The notes beneath the pieces are model-generated. The model was not told the DNA's origin, did not search any database, and saw nothing but the letters and a program-made list of their open reading frames with translations. Below are positions 12,361-26,215 of a stretch of 64,000 nt of DNA, piece by piece. Every line of letters starts with the position of its first letter. Positions within the stretch are counted from its first letter, which is position 1. Position numbers and translations under genes: made by a program. The stretch is from assembly GCA_958496175.1 (NCBI GenBank), contig OY292275.1, forward strand, positions 4,712,001 to 4,776,000, written 5' to 3'. The stretch is from Sisyra terminalis. Its lineage: Eukaryota; Arthropoda; Insecta; Neuroptera; Sisyridae.

Positions 12361-13466
12361 AAATACAATACTTCATTGTGATTGAGTAAAGGGAAGACAT
12401 ACAAAATGAATTTTAACGGTTGATACCTATATCTTTTCTTTTTAATTAAAATCAAAGGTATAAATCATTGCATTTATGCTTTTGCAAAATGGAAAATATG
12501 ATAAATTTTCCGTCCAAAGAATTTATGATCATTTCCGTATTATGTTTAAGACGTGTAAAAAAATTACTTTTTTTTTTTTGTAATTTATTACAATTTTATC
12601 AGAAAGAAAAGAAAAATAATAGTACTTTTAAAAATGAAACCACTTTACCTTGAACTAGTTTTATGAGTCGTCATTTAGCTAATGCATTGCATTGCAATGA
12701 AAATGCATTTTGCAAAAATGTAAAACTTCAATCGCCTAGAAAAGCAGATAAGATATATTGAGACGAAATGCTCTTCTTTGGATGATGATTCGATGATGAA
12801 GTCATTGCCCAGGAATTTCTTCGTTAAACAAACTATTTTTTTTTTTGTTTTGAGGCGATGGTATTTACAATGGAAGAAGAGAAATTGAGTTTCGTAGAAA
12901 ATAGAAGAAAAAAAATTTTTTTTTTTGAGTGTGGGTGTTGGATTCGATAAGTTTTATTGTGCGAATATAAAATGAAGGAGAGAAAAAAAAAATATGTGAT
13001 TTATTATTGACCTCGATTTTTATCACTTGAAGTCATTTTATGATGTGATTTTTTCTTTGAAATAAATTTCAAAATTTGTTCAATGTTAAATTTTTGTCTT
13101 TTGGTATAATTGACCTTAATTGATTCTTATTTAATGTTGAATAGGTGACTAGTTGATGTGTAGGATATATGCGTGAAGTAAAAAAACAAACAATAATCAC
13201 CGTTTTTTTTTTCTTTTATTAGTTTTGGGAAGTGAAGATTATGTTAAATTTGTCGACAATTTGTTAAATTTATTACAAAACTTAAATTCTTTAACACTTT
13301 TGTTGTAATCTCTTTAATATTTGAACTATTGTTGCGATTATAATAAGGGATCAAAGTTTAAATTGAAGTTCAAAAAAAATTTTCCAGTAGTTTGGTTGAT
13401 TTTCAATGATAGAAATACAAAATTGGAAAATATGATCTTTTAGTAATCTCGTTATTTTTTTTTTAG
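12361..13466. other. Non-coding stretch, probable Frl intron
   Basis: AT-rich DNA with poly-T/poly-A runs leading into the splice acceptor at 13465-13466. The exon at 13467 needs an upstream coding exon ending in phase 0, so this stretch is most simply the end of a long Frl intron. No gene seen. Confidence 0.6.
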
Positions 13467-16400
13467 GAAATGGTTCATGCCAAAAGTCCGCCATCGTATT
13501 ATTTAAACAAATTACGAACATACTTGGACCCAAAAGCATCTCGAAGCCATAGGGTACGTATTGTCTTCGGATCTTTACCGAAAATAAGTACTAATTTTGG
13601 TTTTTTTGGTTTATAGAAAAGAAAATTGGTTGGAGAATCAACTTCGACGCAAGTCTTACGAGATCTGGAAATTTCATTGCGAACAAATCATATAGAGTAT
13701 GTTTAATATCTAATTGGGATACCAATTTGGTTCTTTACTTACATAAAGTGCCAGTTTTTATTATGTAAACTTAGGAAACACCGGGATTTTATTTTAAGTT
13801 ATCAATTCTTTGAATTTTATACTTTGTAGGAAAAACTGGTCATTTTTTATTTGCTTCTGAGAATTTGAATTCTTAGGGAAAACCGTTTTTTGCATATTAC
13901 ACGGAGATTAACATTTAGGAGTCCTAAATTATATTTATGTAACATACACAGATTGCCACCTTCTTTTAAAGGGGCTTAATTTTAAAAAGGCTTTCTTAAA
14001 CTCATGAAATTTATTAAAAAGTTGCCACCAATTCGAATTTCGTGGCGTTTATTTGACTCGAGGGTTTCCATTTTACCATTCTTCCATCCCCAATTGTATA
14101 ATGAGTTTTCAATTCATGAAAAAATCGATCATTTTTTCTAAATAACATTTAGGAGTCCTAAATTATATTTATGTAGCATACATAGATTGCAATCTTCTTT
14201 TAAAGGGGCTTAATTTTAAAGACATTCTTAAACTCATGAAATTTATTAAAAAAGTTGCCACCAATTCGAATTTCATGACGTTTTTTCGATTCGAAGTTTT
14301 CTCTTAAGTGTCCTATATGAAATCCTTCTATAAGCTTTCTGTGTTAATTTTTAGTTAAAGTTTTTAATTCAAAACCATTAGAACCACTTTTGCTATTACC
14401 ATTCTTCCATTCTCGAAAAAATCGATCATTTTGTCCACTTGTATACCACTAAAAGTTGGAATGTGAAGAGTTTTACGATCGTAAAACAAAACTTAAAAAC
14501 TTGCATTATTATTTTATGCGATTGGAACCTATTTATGATAAGAATTTTACTCTTCAAATATTTATGAACATTTACAACTGGAAATTCCTGCCTCATAATC
14601 ATCGATTGATATTCGCTTTGAGTCATAAAATATATTTAGTTCTGATTTTGATTACGACTGACCTTTGAGCATAACAAAGTCAAATAATATCTAATAAAGA
14701 TTGTAAATTTATGAGCTAAAAATGCAACTTTTAATTTGTTACATTGAACAAATTAAGTTCAATTTCCACATGTATTTTTTTTTCGTAAATAATTGGCACT
14801 AATTGACTGATTTTGTGAATCTTGATTTGGACTTGTTTTAGATGTTAGAAAAACATTTTGTTGCAAAATTTTAATGCAAAAATTGTGTTACTTTCATTTT
14901 AAACTATTTAAAAGCCTTTACACTTAAAATTTGTAATGAATTTGTAATTTACAAATGGATGACGTAAAAAACTCAGGAATAAATTTGTAATAACATGTAG
15001 TATAGGCAACCAATGTTACACAAATGCAATGCAAAACATTTCTTTTAAAACTTATAAACTTCGTAGCTTTAAAGCCACTTATCGAAGGCACTATTCGAAA
15101 AATTAAAAAAAAATGATAATTAATCTAAAATTGGATGTTTTTCGTGTAGATGGGTGAGGGAGTTTTTGGACGAGAAGAATCTTGGTCTCGACGTTTTAGT
15201 GGATTATTTAAATTTTCGTTTGCTGATGATGCGACATGAGCAACGAATAGCCGAGTCTCGAAATGGATCGGACGAGGATGGTAGCAATTTGGCTCACCAT
15301 CCCACGTCGGGGACATCAAATCATTCCAGTCACAACAATGGCTATTTACGACCACCAATCGACATCACCGATAGTCCAGGCATTAAACGACGATCACGAC
15401 ATGTGGCCAAATTAAATATGGGCGAATCAAAAGACGATATTCACGTGTGCATTATGTGTTTACGAGCAATTATGAACAACAAAGTGAGTTACAATGTGAA
15501 AAAAAAAAAAGAAATTGACTTTTGTAATCGATGGAAATATTTTTCTTGCAGTATGGTTTTAATATGATAATGCAACATCGCGAGGCAATCAATTCAATAG
15601 CGTTAAGTTTAATTCACAAAAGTCTTCGTACGAAGGCTCTGGTGCTGGAGTTATTAGCTGCAATTTGTCTAGTCAAAGGGGGACATGAAATCATTTTATC
15701 GGCTTTCAATAATTTTAAGGAGGTATTTCAAGAGGAACATCGATTTCAAACACTGATGGAATACTTTATGAACTATGAAAATTTTCACATTGAATTTATG
15801 GTAAGTTTTCACTTTTGATTTCCAACTCGATTTCCTTTATATGAAATATTGCAATTTTCAGGTGGCTTGTATGCAATTTGTCAATATCGTTGTGCACTCG
15901 GTTGAGGATATGAATTTTCGCGTTCATCTTCAATATGAGTTTACGTCGCTCGGCCTCGATGGCTATCTGGAACGATTGCGTCACACCGAAAGTGAAGAAT
16001 TGCATGTGCAAATTTCTGCCTACCTGGACAACGTCTTCGACGTTGCCGCTCTCATGGAAGACAGTGAAACGAAAACGGCCGCCTTAGAAAAAGTTGCCGA
16101 ACTCGAAGACGAACTGGGCCACGTAAATTTACGATACTTTCCAAGTAGTTCTTTTTCTAATTTTTTTAATTGTAGGCTCACGATAAACTTGCGGAAATAG
16201 AGCGCGAAGCGCTCGCCAAATTGGCGACTTTGGAAACCGAATTGGCACAAATTCGTGCCGAACGTGACGAATTATTTGAATCACGACGTCAAGTCGACGA
16301 AGAAGTTACAACGTTACGACGTGTCGTCAAACAACACGAACAAGAATCGAAAAATCGTCAGTCTATGCTTGAATCCAAGATCTTGGAACTTGAAACTCTA

Positions 16401-19295
16401 ACAAAATCGTTACCAAAAGGTGCCACAAGTATGTTATCGTATATGATTTTTATTTTCTTTGAAATTATTGAACTTTTTTTGGTTGTTTTAGTTGCAAATT
16501 TATCGGAATTGTTAAATTCGAACCATAATGGCGATGGGACACAGACGGCTGTGTTGCCTCCGCCGCCGCCTCCCAAAATGCCGTCACTTCCCGTGGCAAA
16601 TGCAATGCCGCCTCCACCACCTCCGCCATGTCCTTCCCTACTAACATCACACAGTCCTCCCAAATGTCCTGTTTTTGTCCCGACACCACCACCACCTGCC
16701 GGTATGATGCAAGCTCCTGACGGAGCTATGACCATCAAGCGTAAGGTTCAAACTAAATATAAACTACCCACTCTCAATTGGATCGCATTAAAACCAAACC
16801 AGGTGCGAGGTACCATTTTCAACGAATTGGACGACGATCGATTGCACAATCAAATTGACTTCACCGATTTTGAGGAGCGATTCAAAATCGGTACGGTCGG
16901 ACCAATGTTAAACGGATCCGACGAAGTTGAGGGTTTGAGTAGTTTTCCAAGTAAACGATTTAAAAAATCGGAAAATGTTACGCTTCTGGAACACACACGA
17001 CTTCGAAACATTGGTAAGTATATATTTAGGATTTACGAGAATGTATTTAAAAATTTTTCCCCTGAAAATTTTAGCCATTTCACATAGAAAGTTGGGAATG
17101 CCCGTGGAAAAAGTGATAACCGCATTAAATGCGTTGGACTTAAAAGCATTGCCATTGGAAAGTGTTGAACTATTGCAGCGAATGATTCCTACCGACCAAG
17201 AGGCCAAAGCCTATCGTGAATATGTGGCAGAAAAAAGAAACGTAAATCTCCTAACCGAAGAAGATAAATTCCTCATGCAATTAACGAAAGTTGAACGAAT
17301 TTCCGCGAAATTATCAATTATGAATTATATTGGAAACTTTTTCGATAATTTACATTTAATAACTCCGGTAAATTAGAGTTAAAAATCAATCTTAAGTTTT
17401 ACCTAATCGTGCTTTTTCTTTTTAGCAAATTCATGCTGTGATATCAGGGGCCAGTTCGGTGAAAAGTTCAAAGAAACTAAAATCAGTTTTGGAGGTGGTT
17501 TTAGCATTTGGGAACTATTTGAACAGCAGTAAACGTGGTCCGGCTTATGGATTTAAATTACAATCGTTGGACACGTTACTGGACACAAAATCGACCGATA
17601 AACGAATATGTTTATTACATTATATTGTAGCGACAATCAAATCGAAATTCCCCGAACTGATGAACTTTGAATCGGAACTTTTGTATATCGAAAAAGCTGC
17701 TGCAGGTAAAGCGAATATTAAAATTAATTTTAAACATAGAAATTTTCATATTTTATTTCTTGTTTTCTTATTGCAGTATCCTTGGAAAATGTTGCCACGG
17801 ATGTTACCGAGCTCGAAAAAGGGATGGATGCGGTGCGAAAAGAAGCCGAAGTTAAGGGTAAAGGACCGCACAGTCTTGTATTGCGGGACTTTTTAGCCAA
17901 TTCCGAGGAGAAGCTAAAACGGCTGAAAGCCGATGCCAAAGCTGCCCAGGAAACATTCCGAGAATGTGTCGAATATTTCGGCGAATCACCACGTACTGTC
18001 AATGCCAATACGTTCTTTTCCCTGTTGGTACGCTTTGCAAAAGCATTTAAGGTAAACCAATGAAAAAAAATTTATTGGAAATTTATTCTTATTGTTCTTT
18101 TTTACTTTGTACAAATTAGGTTGCAGACCAGGAAAATGAACAAAGACGACGTCTCGAGCAAGCAGCTTTGACGGCGTTGAATAATTCGAACGAGGAAGTC
18201 ATTAAATTAAATAAAATTAACCAAAAAAAGCAGCAGGTATGTTGTATAAAACCGTTAATACCGCAAACGAATTTTCTTACTGAGCACAAATCAATGATAA
18301 CTTGAATTTTTTGTGGGTCCAAAGTTGTGTCTATTCTCTTTTGGCGCTAGCCAAAAGATTGTAAATATGATGCAATTATTTCAAAAAAAAAATTAAATGT
18401 TCTGCAAATTTAATTATCGCAATGATAATTTTTCTCTCGAAAAATGTAAATCATCGTCTTTGTAAAACTAATTTATTCAAAAATGATAATATTTCGATTC
18501 AGTATAACCGGTTTTAATTTGCAGAACAGCGAATAAGTAGTAAATAAAACCAAAAAAAAAGGCCAAACTTTCTTAATCCAATTATAGTACAACTTATTTG
18601 TAATGGGATTATCTTTAAAGTAATCATTCATTTTGTAAATACAATTTTTCCTGTTTTTTTAGTTTCGTTTGCTTTCAAACAAACACTATACATTTTAGCA
18701 AGAATTTTAAAGTTTAAGTTAAAAACGAAAGGAAATTTCTTTAAGAAATATACAAGAAGGATTTTTAAAAAAAATATATATACAATTTGTAATGACGCTT
18801 GCATTTCATTATGTGCATACAATGTCGATAATCGGTGTCTACTTAAAAACGGGTTTTGTCTATCGTGTGTTTATATATAATTTTTTTTATTATTTAAAAT
18901 ATTGTCTTTGTATTATGTGTTATTTTTTTTATAAATAAATTATTTAACTTAAACATTTGCTAATTTCTAATAAAATTGGTGTAATGGGATACTACTTGGA
19001 GGGCTTACAAATGGGAATTGCATGAACCAAAAAAAAAGGATATGTTTGAAATTGTTTTGATTATTCATTAATTGCCCTTCAGGATGCCGTAATCAATGAG
19101 CTTAAAAGTAAAACAAAACTTGTAAAAGAAAAGAAATTGCTTCAACAAGACGAGGTTTACAATGGAGCCCTGGAGGACATTCTTCTGGGACTGAAGAGTG
19201 AACCGTATCGACGTGCAGATGCAGTAAGACGCAGTCAACGACGACGAATTGATAGTAATCGATTATCGCGAACAATGGAAGAATTAGAATTTTAA
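13467..19295 (+). CDS. Frl: Formin-like protein Frl (FMNL family), 5' end missing
   Basis: Diaphanous-related formin that nucleates and elongates actin filaments downstream of Rho-family GTPases. Exons: 13467-13553, 13617-13696, 15150-15483, 15552-15800, 15862-16122, 16176-16428, 16492-17013, 17075-17367, 17426-17705, 17777-18051, 18120-18236, 19083-19295. All phases close, giving 987 residues. Order: GBD/FH3 armadillo region from [15 protein letters not shown] through [19 protein letters not shown]; coiled coil; a short FH1 with three proline runs (about residues 437-495); FH2 beginning KYKLPTLNW (about 509-915); C-terminal DAD with [13 protein letters not shown] (about 947-970). The first visible codons ([10 protein letters not shown]) follow a splice acceptor, so the N-terminal exon or exons lie elsewhere, probably upstream of the window. 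The FMNL family is favoured over Dia and DAAM by the FH3 and DAD sequences. The intron 16429-16491 is in frame and stop-free. Confidence 0.93.
13908..14283. repeat. Tandem duplication inside a Frl intron
   Basis: About 140 bp beginning 'aacatttaggagtcctaaa' occurs at 13908-14043 and again at about 14142-14283, roughly 235 bp apart. The copies differ by scattered substitutions and small indels. No coding capacity; it lies in the 1.45-kb intron 13697-15149. Confidence 0.8.
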
Positions 19296-21013
19296 AATTT
19301 TGTATATATCAAATGAAATAGACTTTTATAAGTTACATTTTACGTTATATGTAAATAGTTTTTTTTAAAGTTAGTTTAGGAAGAAAAAAAAACATTCGTT
19401 TGCACTGCATAATTATGTTTTCTGTTATATTATTTTTATTATTATGATTATTGTGATGCATTTATATGATGAAAGAAGAAATTACATATTTTTATATAGC
19501 AAATAATGTATTTTATCAGAATCGATCGTTTATTTTATAATGTATTATGTTAGAGTAGATACAAATATTCAAATAAAACATTTTACATTGGATTCCCTTT
19601 ATTCCTATTTGAAAGAATTAAATCAAATTTGAAGCAAGATTTTCTCTTTATTTTCTTTGAACTGCATCAAAATTATAAAGTGCATGCCAGGTTAGAGTAA
19701 TTAATTTTTCAAAAGGTATATCCAGTTCTTCCTTTTATTTTATATAATATTCAATATGATTTATCCAGTTAGCTTTTCTTATCAAAAATGGATTATCGCT
19801 TTTTCTTGATACTTTTGCGTTTGTGATTCATTCTTGAAACTTTGGCAAACTGTTGGCAGATTATTCCTGTGAAAATTAAACTTGATCTTAGAAAAATTTA
19901 CTAATATTTCAATCGAAAAAAAATATTAAAGGAACACTGTTTTGATCCACCAATATGTGTAAATCATGGATGAAAAACTGATGAACGATTTAAGAATAAT
20001 AGTATATGGGTTTTTAATTGTTACTCTTAAATTTTAGACTAAATTAACTTTTAAAATTTTAAATAGAGCTTTATTTCCCGCACTAAATGTAAAGCTCCTG
20101 ATAAATTGGCAACCATTCGTACAAAGAAATCAGGCCAGTTGCGACCAGTAGTATAGCTCATCTGTCATATTAAAGTCTAAAAAATGTTTCGGAAAAACTT
20201 AAAACTCAGTAATCTTAAGAAAAAATGGCTGAAAATTCCAAAAAAATAATTGTTTTTAATAAAAAAACATCAATTTTGCTAGGAAAATTAAAATTTTCAT
20301 TTATATGTAAAGCATTATAGTAGAGACACTTTTGAGTTGCGCGGTATCAAAATAATTTCCGATTACGTTGCAAATACATAGAAATTAAATAATGGCGAAT
20401 GTAAACGCGATCGTAGCAGGAGGCATATTTCCCATCAATCTGAAATCTTAATTATCAATTATGTTCCCCAATCCATCATTGGAAATGCATTTAAAAATAT
20501 GAATAATAAGATTCCCAGGCCCATTACTAGCACAAAATTACAAATAAATCATTGAAGCGATATAGAGAAAAAAACTTATCAAAATATAATATTGAACTAG
20601 TGCCGTCAATTTGGCAGAATATATCACTGGAAAATGGATTAAAACGAATGTTAAATGTGTGTTTCTTTTGATTTTCCAATCAATTATTTCGGTGAGTACT
20701 AATTTTTTTCGTATATCCCTTCCATTTGTGTGTAATATGTGTGAAATTTTGCTGTACGAAAATCCACCAAGCCCCTAAAAAAATGGCGTAGACGTTTCTA
20801 ACTTGTTTTTTTCCATTAAATTTATTGATAATAAATTGGAGAAAAAAAATACAAATTTGCACTGTGTTCAATGTTTGATAGATTTGTTTATTTTTTTTAA
20901 ATGTGGAAAACTCACACAGTTGGTGGAAGGAAAATTATAAATATTTAGGTTATGTTTTATTTTTAATAATATCTTTACAGATCGGTGATTAGTGTGGTGT
21001 TGGTGTAGGAACG
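19296..21013. other. Frl 3' UTR and Frl-Cdk12 intergenic DNA
   Basis: An AATAAA at 19572-19577 is the likely Frl polyadenylation signal, about 280 bp after the stop. The rest to the Cdk12 leader is AT-rich and without recognisable genes. Short frames such as 20680-20871 (minus) have no support. Confidence 0.6.
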
Positions 21014-21028
21014 ATGAAGTTGGCTTAG
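21014..21028 (+). promoter_or_regulatory. Short upstream ORF in the Cdk12 leader
   Basis: ATG AAG TTG GCT TAG lies 24 bp before the Cdk12 start codon. If the mRNA leader includes it, it could lower initiation at the main start. The preceding DNA has a splice-acceptor-like 'tttacag' at about 20974-20980, so the leader may be spliced here. Confidence 0.5.
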
Positions 21029-21052
21029 AAATACATTTTAGTGAAAAATACT

Positions 21053-24000
21053 ATGGATCGGGACCATAAACATAAACGCCACGGCGATAAAAAGAAAGTT
21101 AAGAAAAGCCACAAGAAGAAACGATCTCGCGAAAATAGCAGTGAAAATCCAATAGTGTCGGTAGCCTCCTCGGTCGTGAAACCACTAGTTGAATATTCAG
21201 ATGTTAGCTCGGAAGATCTATCAGCTCCCGAAGCAGGTGAAATACAAAGTGAGGAAAGTTTATCAGTGAGTGATGGTGAACTTGGTCATTCACTTCTACG
21301 TCCCGATCGGGTGCACCGAGTTAGGACTTCCCATGCCTCCAGTAGGGTTATTGAAATAAGCGATAGGTCTTCATCATATAAATTGTCAACTAGAGATTCA
21401 TTTGCCAGAGATGCAATTACACATCACTCGCCAGGTCGGCGAAGTGCGAGTGGATCACATCGGCTCGATGTCGATACGGTTTTGATTCGTACTCCATCCC
21501 CAAGTCTTTCTCTAAAACGTCGCGAAAAGAAACATTCTATATCGTCCGACGAATCACGACACCTAAAACGTCACGAATCCAAAATACATCAACATCAACT
21601 ATCTCCGGTCGTGAGCGACATCGACACCTTCGAAGAATCCGAGCGACGTCGCCGAAAGAAAGAAAAGAAACACAAAAAAGAAAAAAAAGCAGCCAAGAAA
21701 AAGAAACGTAAAAACAAACACCGATCAAGAAGCTCCAGCGTCGAAAGTGTCGTGGAAGTATCACCCGAGGAGATTCAATCACAAAGTCCTCAACCGCAAC
21801 GAAATGAGTGGGAATCCGTTACAAGTCCGGCTCGATTTCAATCTCGTTCACCGGGAATTCCCGACAATAAAAGTGCACTAGGATCACCCGTTTCACCTGC
21901 GAGTCTTGAACGTCCTTTATCACCGCCAACCGAACGAATTAGTCTATCACCTAGAGCACAAACACCTCCGATTACAACCCAACGACCCTACAACGATTCC
22001 CCACACACTCCAACCCTTCCCCCAAAACACTCCGAATCAAACGAAAATGAAATGTACAACGCGTACCCCTCTAGAAAACCGTCACACAGTCCTGCAGTAC
22101 AAACCATTCATAATTTATCTCCCGTAGTCGACGATGGCACACCCGTTCACCGATCCTGGAACCGAACTCGATCCCCGATTAAATCTCCTTTACGAAATCC
22201 TAGTCCTGATGTTGTCTACGTTAAGTCATCGAGTCGAAGCAAAACTCCGCCACGAAAGAAGCGGAAAATCGAAAAAGAATCGTACCACAAACGACATCGA
22301 CGGGAACGAGAACGGGAGCCGATTCGAGATCGAATGCCTCGCCATGTGTCACATTCACGCAGTCGAAGTCCCATGCGAAATCGACGACGAGTTTCCCGCT
22401 CGCCATCATGGTCCCGTTCCACCCACTATAGCAGTAGTAGTCATTCAACCAATATGCGTTCGAATCGCAAATACCGCTCACGAAGTCCACGTCCCGCTCG
22501 CCAAATTAGTCCGCGAAGTCCACCCAGGTAAGACAACTTAAAAATTCTATGTAATTCCTCACAAATCAATGCGATTTTTTTGCTAGATCTTCCAGAAGTA
22601 TTCGCACTCCGGAAAGAAGGACGAAGAGTCCAACATCACGAAATTTGAAGCTCAAAGAAAAAATGAGCGATACAAGTTTGTTTGCAGAACTGGTTAAAGG
22701 GCATCACAAACGAGCGCTGGCGTTGAAAAATATTCTCTTAAAAGATGCTAATGATAAAGTTGCTGAAGGTGATGGAGCGTCGTCGAAAGTTGACGCTGCG
22801 AAAACGGAACGCAGTGATAAGGAAAATGGCATGGACAGTAACAATTCGGTCAATGTGATGGACATTCCAATTCCAGGTGACGAGATCGACAGTAAAGCGG
22901 AAATGAAAGTGAATAGCAGTGTAAATCTTGCGACAAGTGAAATGCCCACGTTACTGATGCCGCCGTTACCGCTAATGTCGGCATATCCAATGACCGACGC
23001 TCATGGGCATGCCACGACAATAGTAACTCCTTTTATGAACAATTATTCAATAAACACCGCTAGCAATCCGGCAGTGAATTATCTAATGCCATCTCAAACA
23101 GGAGCGGCAATCTCGGTTTCCGCTCCCATGGTTATATCACCACCACCACAACAAAAATCCAGCCCGGCCAAATTGGGCGAAATAGTTCCATTTTCAATTA
23201 AACAAAAACCAAAAAGCCTGACAAAACTACCTCTGCCACCCGGCATCAAAGCGACTGATTTAGAAGTGATTGAATCGCCACCGAGCCGATCACCAAGTCC
23301 TACGGCTCACAAGGCCAAAACGCCACCGCAACCAAAAAAATCGGGCATCATGAACTTACCAATGCCCCCAGGTAAGTTTATATTTAGTTTACTACTTATT
23401 TAGCTTATTCTAAGTTAAAACAATTCGGGGCTTTTTTCCCAGGAGTTCAACCCAGGTCTTAAGATTCAATAAAAACGTTTTTTCTTTATATAGCTTGGGC
23501 TTTGTTGTTTCTAGCACATTATATTTGGAGTACTGAAGATAATTGTTAGTAATTAATTTAACATAAAATTCGTTTTTTTACGAAGTAAATTATGCCCGCA
23601 ACTTCGCCTGTGTGACATAACATTAAGTCAACAATATTCTTTGTTTAGATTTATCGCTATTGTGATTCAAAATATTTGTTTCCTTTCTTTTAACCCCTAC
23701 CACTCCAGAGCATTTTTTATATGAAATTTTAGCAAATCCAAGCATTAAAATGCAAAATAGTTAGAAAAAAAATCCAGTGAATTAATGAATAAAAGGTTTT
23801 AATTAAGTTTAAGAATTATATATTTATTATCATATAAATTTGTTAATCGGAGTTACTCGGTAACATCGGAGTTGTTTAAATATTCTCTATGTCGCCGTAG
23901 CAGCACCAACGGAGTTGTAAGAGTTAATTATTATTTATTAATCTAGGTCTATAGCGATTCTTAAGGTTAATAAAAACCCGTAAATTGAAAATTTGACCGG

Positions 24001-26215
24001 TAGACGATTCAAACCTAGTACCTACTAATTTCAGAACGACCATCTTGACCACTCGTCCTCCAGGTGTTTCCCCTTGTTTGTATTCGCTCATAAGTATCAA
24101 CTTGATTAAACTGATTTTGATTATGTTTGTAGTAGATTTAGGTAATTGAGAAAATTTTTAACTGAAATTTAGTAAACTTATATCAATGTATACGGTACTC
24201 CACCAAAAAGTTGAAGAACTACTGATCTATACTACTTATGTCAATTCACTTAACATTCCGATAAAAAGTTATAGATTTAATCTTTTCGTTGACATATGTT
24301 TGACCATGAAGAATACATAGCATAAAACATGAGCGCTTAATATTACATCTTTGTGACTAATACTTATTGATCAAAACTGAAATAATGAGAAATATATGTA
24401 CCAAGAAAACTTAACGACCTCTTCTGAAATCTCCGATAGTAGAGAACAATTCAATTTTCTGAAAAGTTAATTCCGTTTCAGTTGTACCTGGTACGGAAGA
24501 ACTGAGTGGTGAAGAAGATACGACAAACACACCACCGGGACCATTCCGCAAATACGGAGAAATCCCAATGCGAATTACACCCAAACCGAAATTAAAGCGG
24601 CCAAAGATTCTAAAGCGTCGTGGCTCGCGAAATTTACATGCACCAATGTCGGCGACGGGTGGCAAAGATTGGGGTGAACGTTGCGTGGACGTTTTCGAAA
24701 TGATCACCCAAATCGGCGAGGGCACATACGGCCAGGTATATAAAGCCAAAGATAAACGTGCCGGACAGTTGGTCGCATTGAAGAAAGTACGTTTGGAAAA
24801 CGAAAAGGAAGGCTTTCCAATTACGGCCGTTCGTGAAATCAAAATTTTACGTCAGCTCAATCATAAGAACATTGTGAATTTGCGTGAAATTGTCACGGAT
24901 AAACAAGATGCTTTAGACTTTCGAAAGGACAAGGGTTCATTTTATTTGGTGTTTGAGTATATGGACCACGATTTGATGGGTCTGTTAGAGTCTGGCTTGG
25001 TTACGTTTAACGAAATGAACAATGCCAGTATAATGCGACAATTGTTGGACGGTTTGAATTATTGTCACAAGAAAAATTTCCTTCATCGTGATATTAAGTG
25101 TAGTAATATTTTAATGAACAATAGGTAATAGTTTTTTTGATTATTTATGTTTTGAAAGATTTGATATGAATTATTCTTTTAGAGGGGAAGTCAAGCTAGC
25201 TGATTTTGGTTTAGCTCGACTGTACAATGCAGAAGACAGACAAAGGCCTTATACGAACAAAGTAATCACATTGTGGTATCGACCACCGGAATTATTGTTA
25301 GGTGAAGAACGTTATGGTCCAGCTATAGACGTTTGGAGTTGTGGCTGTATTTTGGGCGAATTGTTTTTGAAAAAACCTCTATTTCAGGTAGGGGTAGTTA
25401 CAAATCAAATTATTACATTTAAAATCATTAATTACTCTAGCATCTCAAATTTCATATAAATTTTGCACAAAAATATAAGTAAATATTTTGAAAAATACTT
25501 ACATAAAGACGATAGTGAAGAGATATAAGTCCAAAGGTCCCTCGTAAATATTTTTTAAATTTAGTTGTTTCTTAAATCACGATAAAATTTATGAAATTCT
25601 GAGATGATGTTTGATTCTATTTTCGTATTGATTTCGAAATGTTCTTCAGTAAAATTTAAATACACTTCAAATACATTTTGTTGATTAGGCAAACGTTGAA
25701 ATGATGCAGTTAGAAGTGATTTCTCGCTTATGTGGAACTCCAACGCCGGCCGTGTGGCCTTCCGTAATCAAATTGCCTTTGTGGCACACGCTAAAGCCAA
25801 AAAAGATGCATCGACGTCGTTTGCGAGAGGAATTTATATGCATGCCCTCATCAGCTCTCGATTTATTAGATAAAATGTTAGAATTGGATCCTGAAAAGCG
25901 AATAACAGCTGAAGACGCCTTGAAGTCAGCGTGGTTGAAAAATGTTCAACCTGACCAGTATGTTTTAGTTGAAAATATATTTCCACATATCAATGCTGTG
26001 AGTATAATGCTAATGATTTAAAATATATTCGTAGAATGTCAGCTCCGGAACTACCCACGCACCAAGATTGCCACGAACTATGGAGTAAAAAAAGGCGACG
26101 TCAGTTACGCGAACAACAAGAATCTTTGCAGAATTTGCCGCCAGGAAAGCCTTGCAGTTTAGGCCGAGATATGAAGCCGTACATTAAAGACGATCCGGCT
26201 GAAATGGTTGGGTGA
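21053..26215 (+). CDS. Cdk12: Cyclin-dependent kinase 12 (RNA polymerase II CTD kinase)
   Basis: With cyclin K, phosphorylates the RNA polymerase II C-terminal domain during elongation. Exons: 21053-22527, 22587-23371, 24482-25124, 25183-25387, 25689-25957, 26035-26215; phases close, 1185 residues. The first ~660 residues are a nuclear Lys-rich and Arg/Ser-rich region ([20 protein letters not shown]) followed by Pro-rich segments. The kinase domain starts near residue 820: [12 protein letters not shown] loop, VALKKVRLE lysine, PITAVRE helix (PITAIRE-like), HRDIKCSN (about 955), DFGLARLY (about 974), T-loop [17 protein letters not shown]. The tail [15 protein letters not shown] is typical of CDK12/13. 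The ATG at 21053 was chosen because it is the first ATG in frame; an upstream GTG is not needed. The short C-terminal tail ending GGG TGA resembles the dipteran form and lacks the long vertebrate extension. The 1.1-kb intron 23372-24481 holds a SINE-like relic. Confidence 0.96.
23820..24072 (-). mobile_element. tRNA-derived SINE-like relic in Cdk12 intron
   Basis: On the minus strand, GAGTGGTCAAGATGGTCG (24037-24053) resembles an RNA polymerase III A box, and GGTTTGAATCG (24005-24015) a B box, at tRNA-like spacing and near the start of the piece. The T stem does not pair properly, so it is not a working tRNA. A unique body follows, ending in AT-rich DNA. The downstream boundary is a guess. 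Confidence 0.45.

Noticed and set aside
9000..13400. N-terminal exon of Frl (GTPase-binding domain)
   Set aside because: No exon with a matching NEKKW/ICDQ-like sequence and a phase-0 donor was found, so I leave the gene 5'-incomplete.
18237..18303. Alternative Frl C terminus by reading into the 846-bp intron
   Set aside because: Possible (about 22 codons then stop) but the downstream exon carries the conserved DAD, and no signal decides for the short form.
21537..21782. Minus-strand frames opposite the Cdk12 RS region
   Set aside because: Shadow frames produced by biased codon use for Lys, Arg and Ser.
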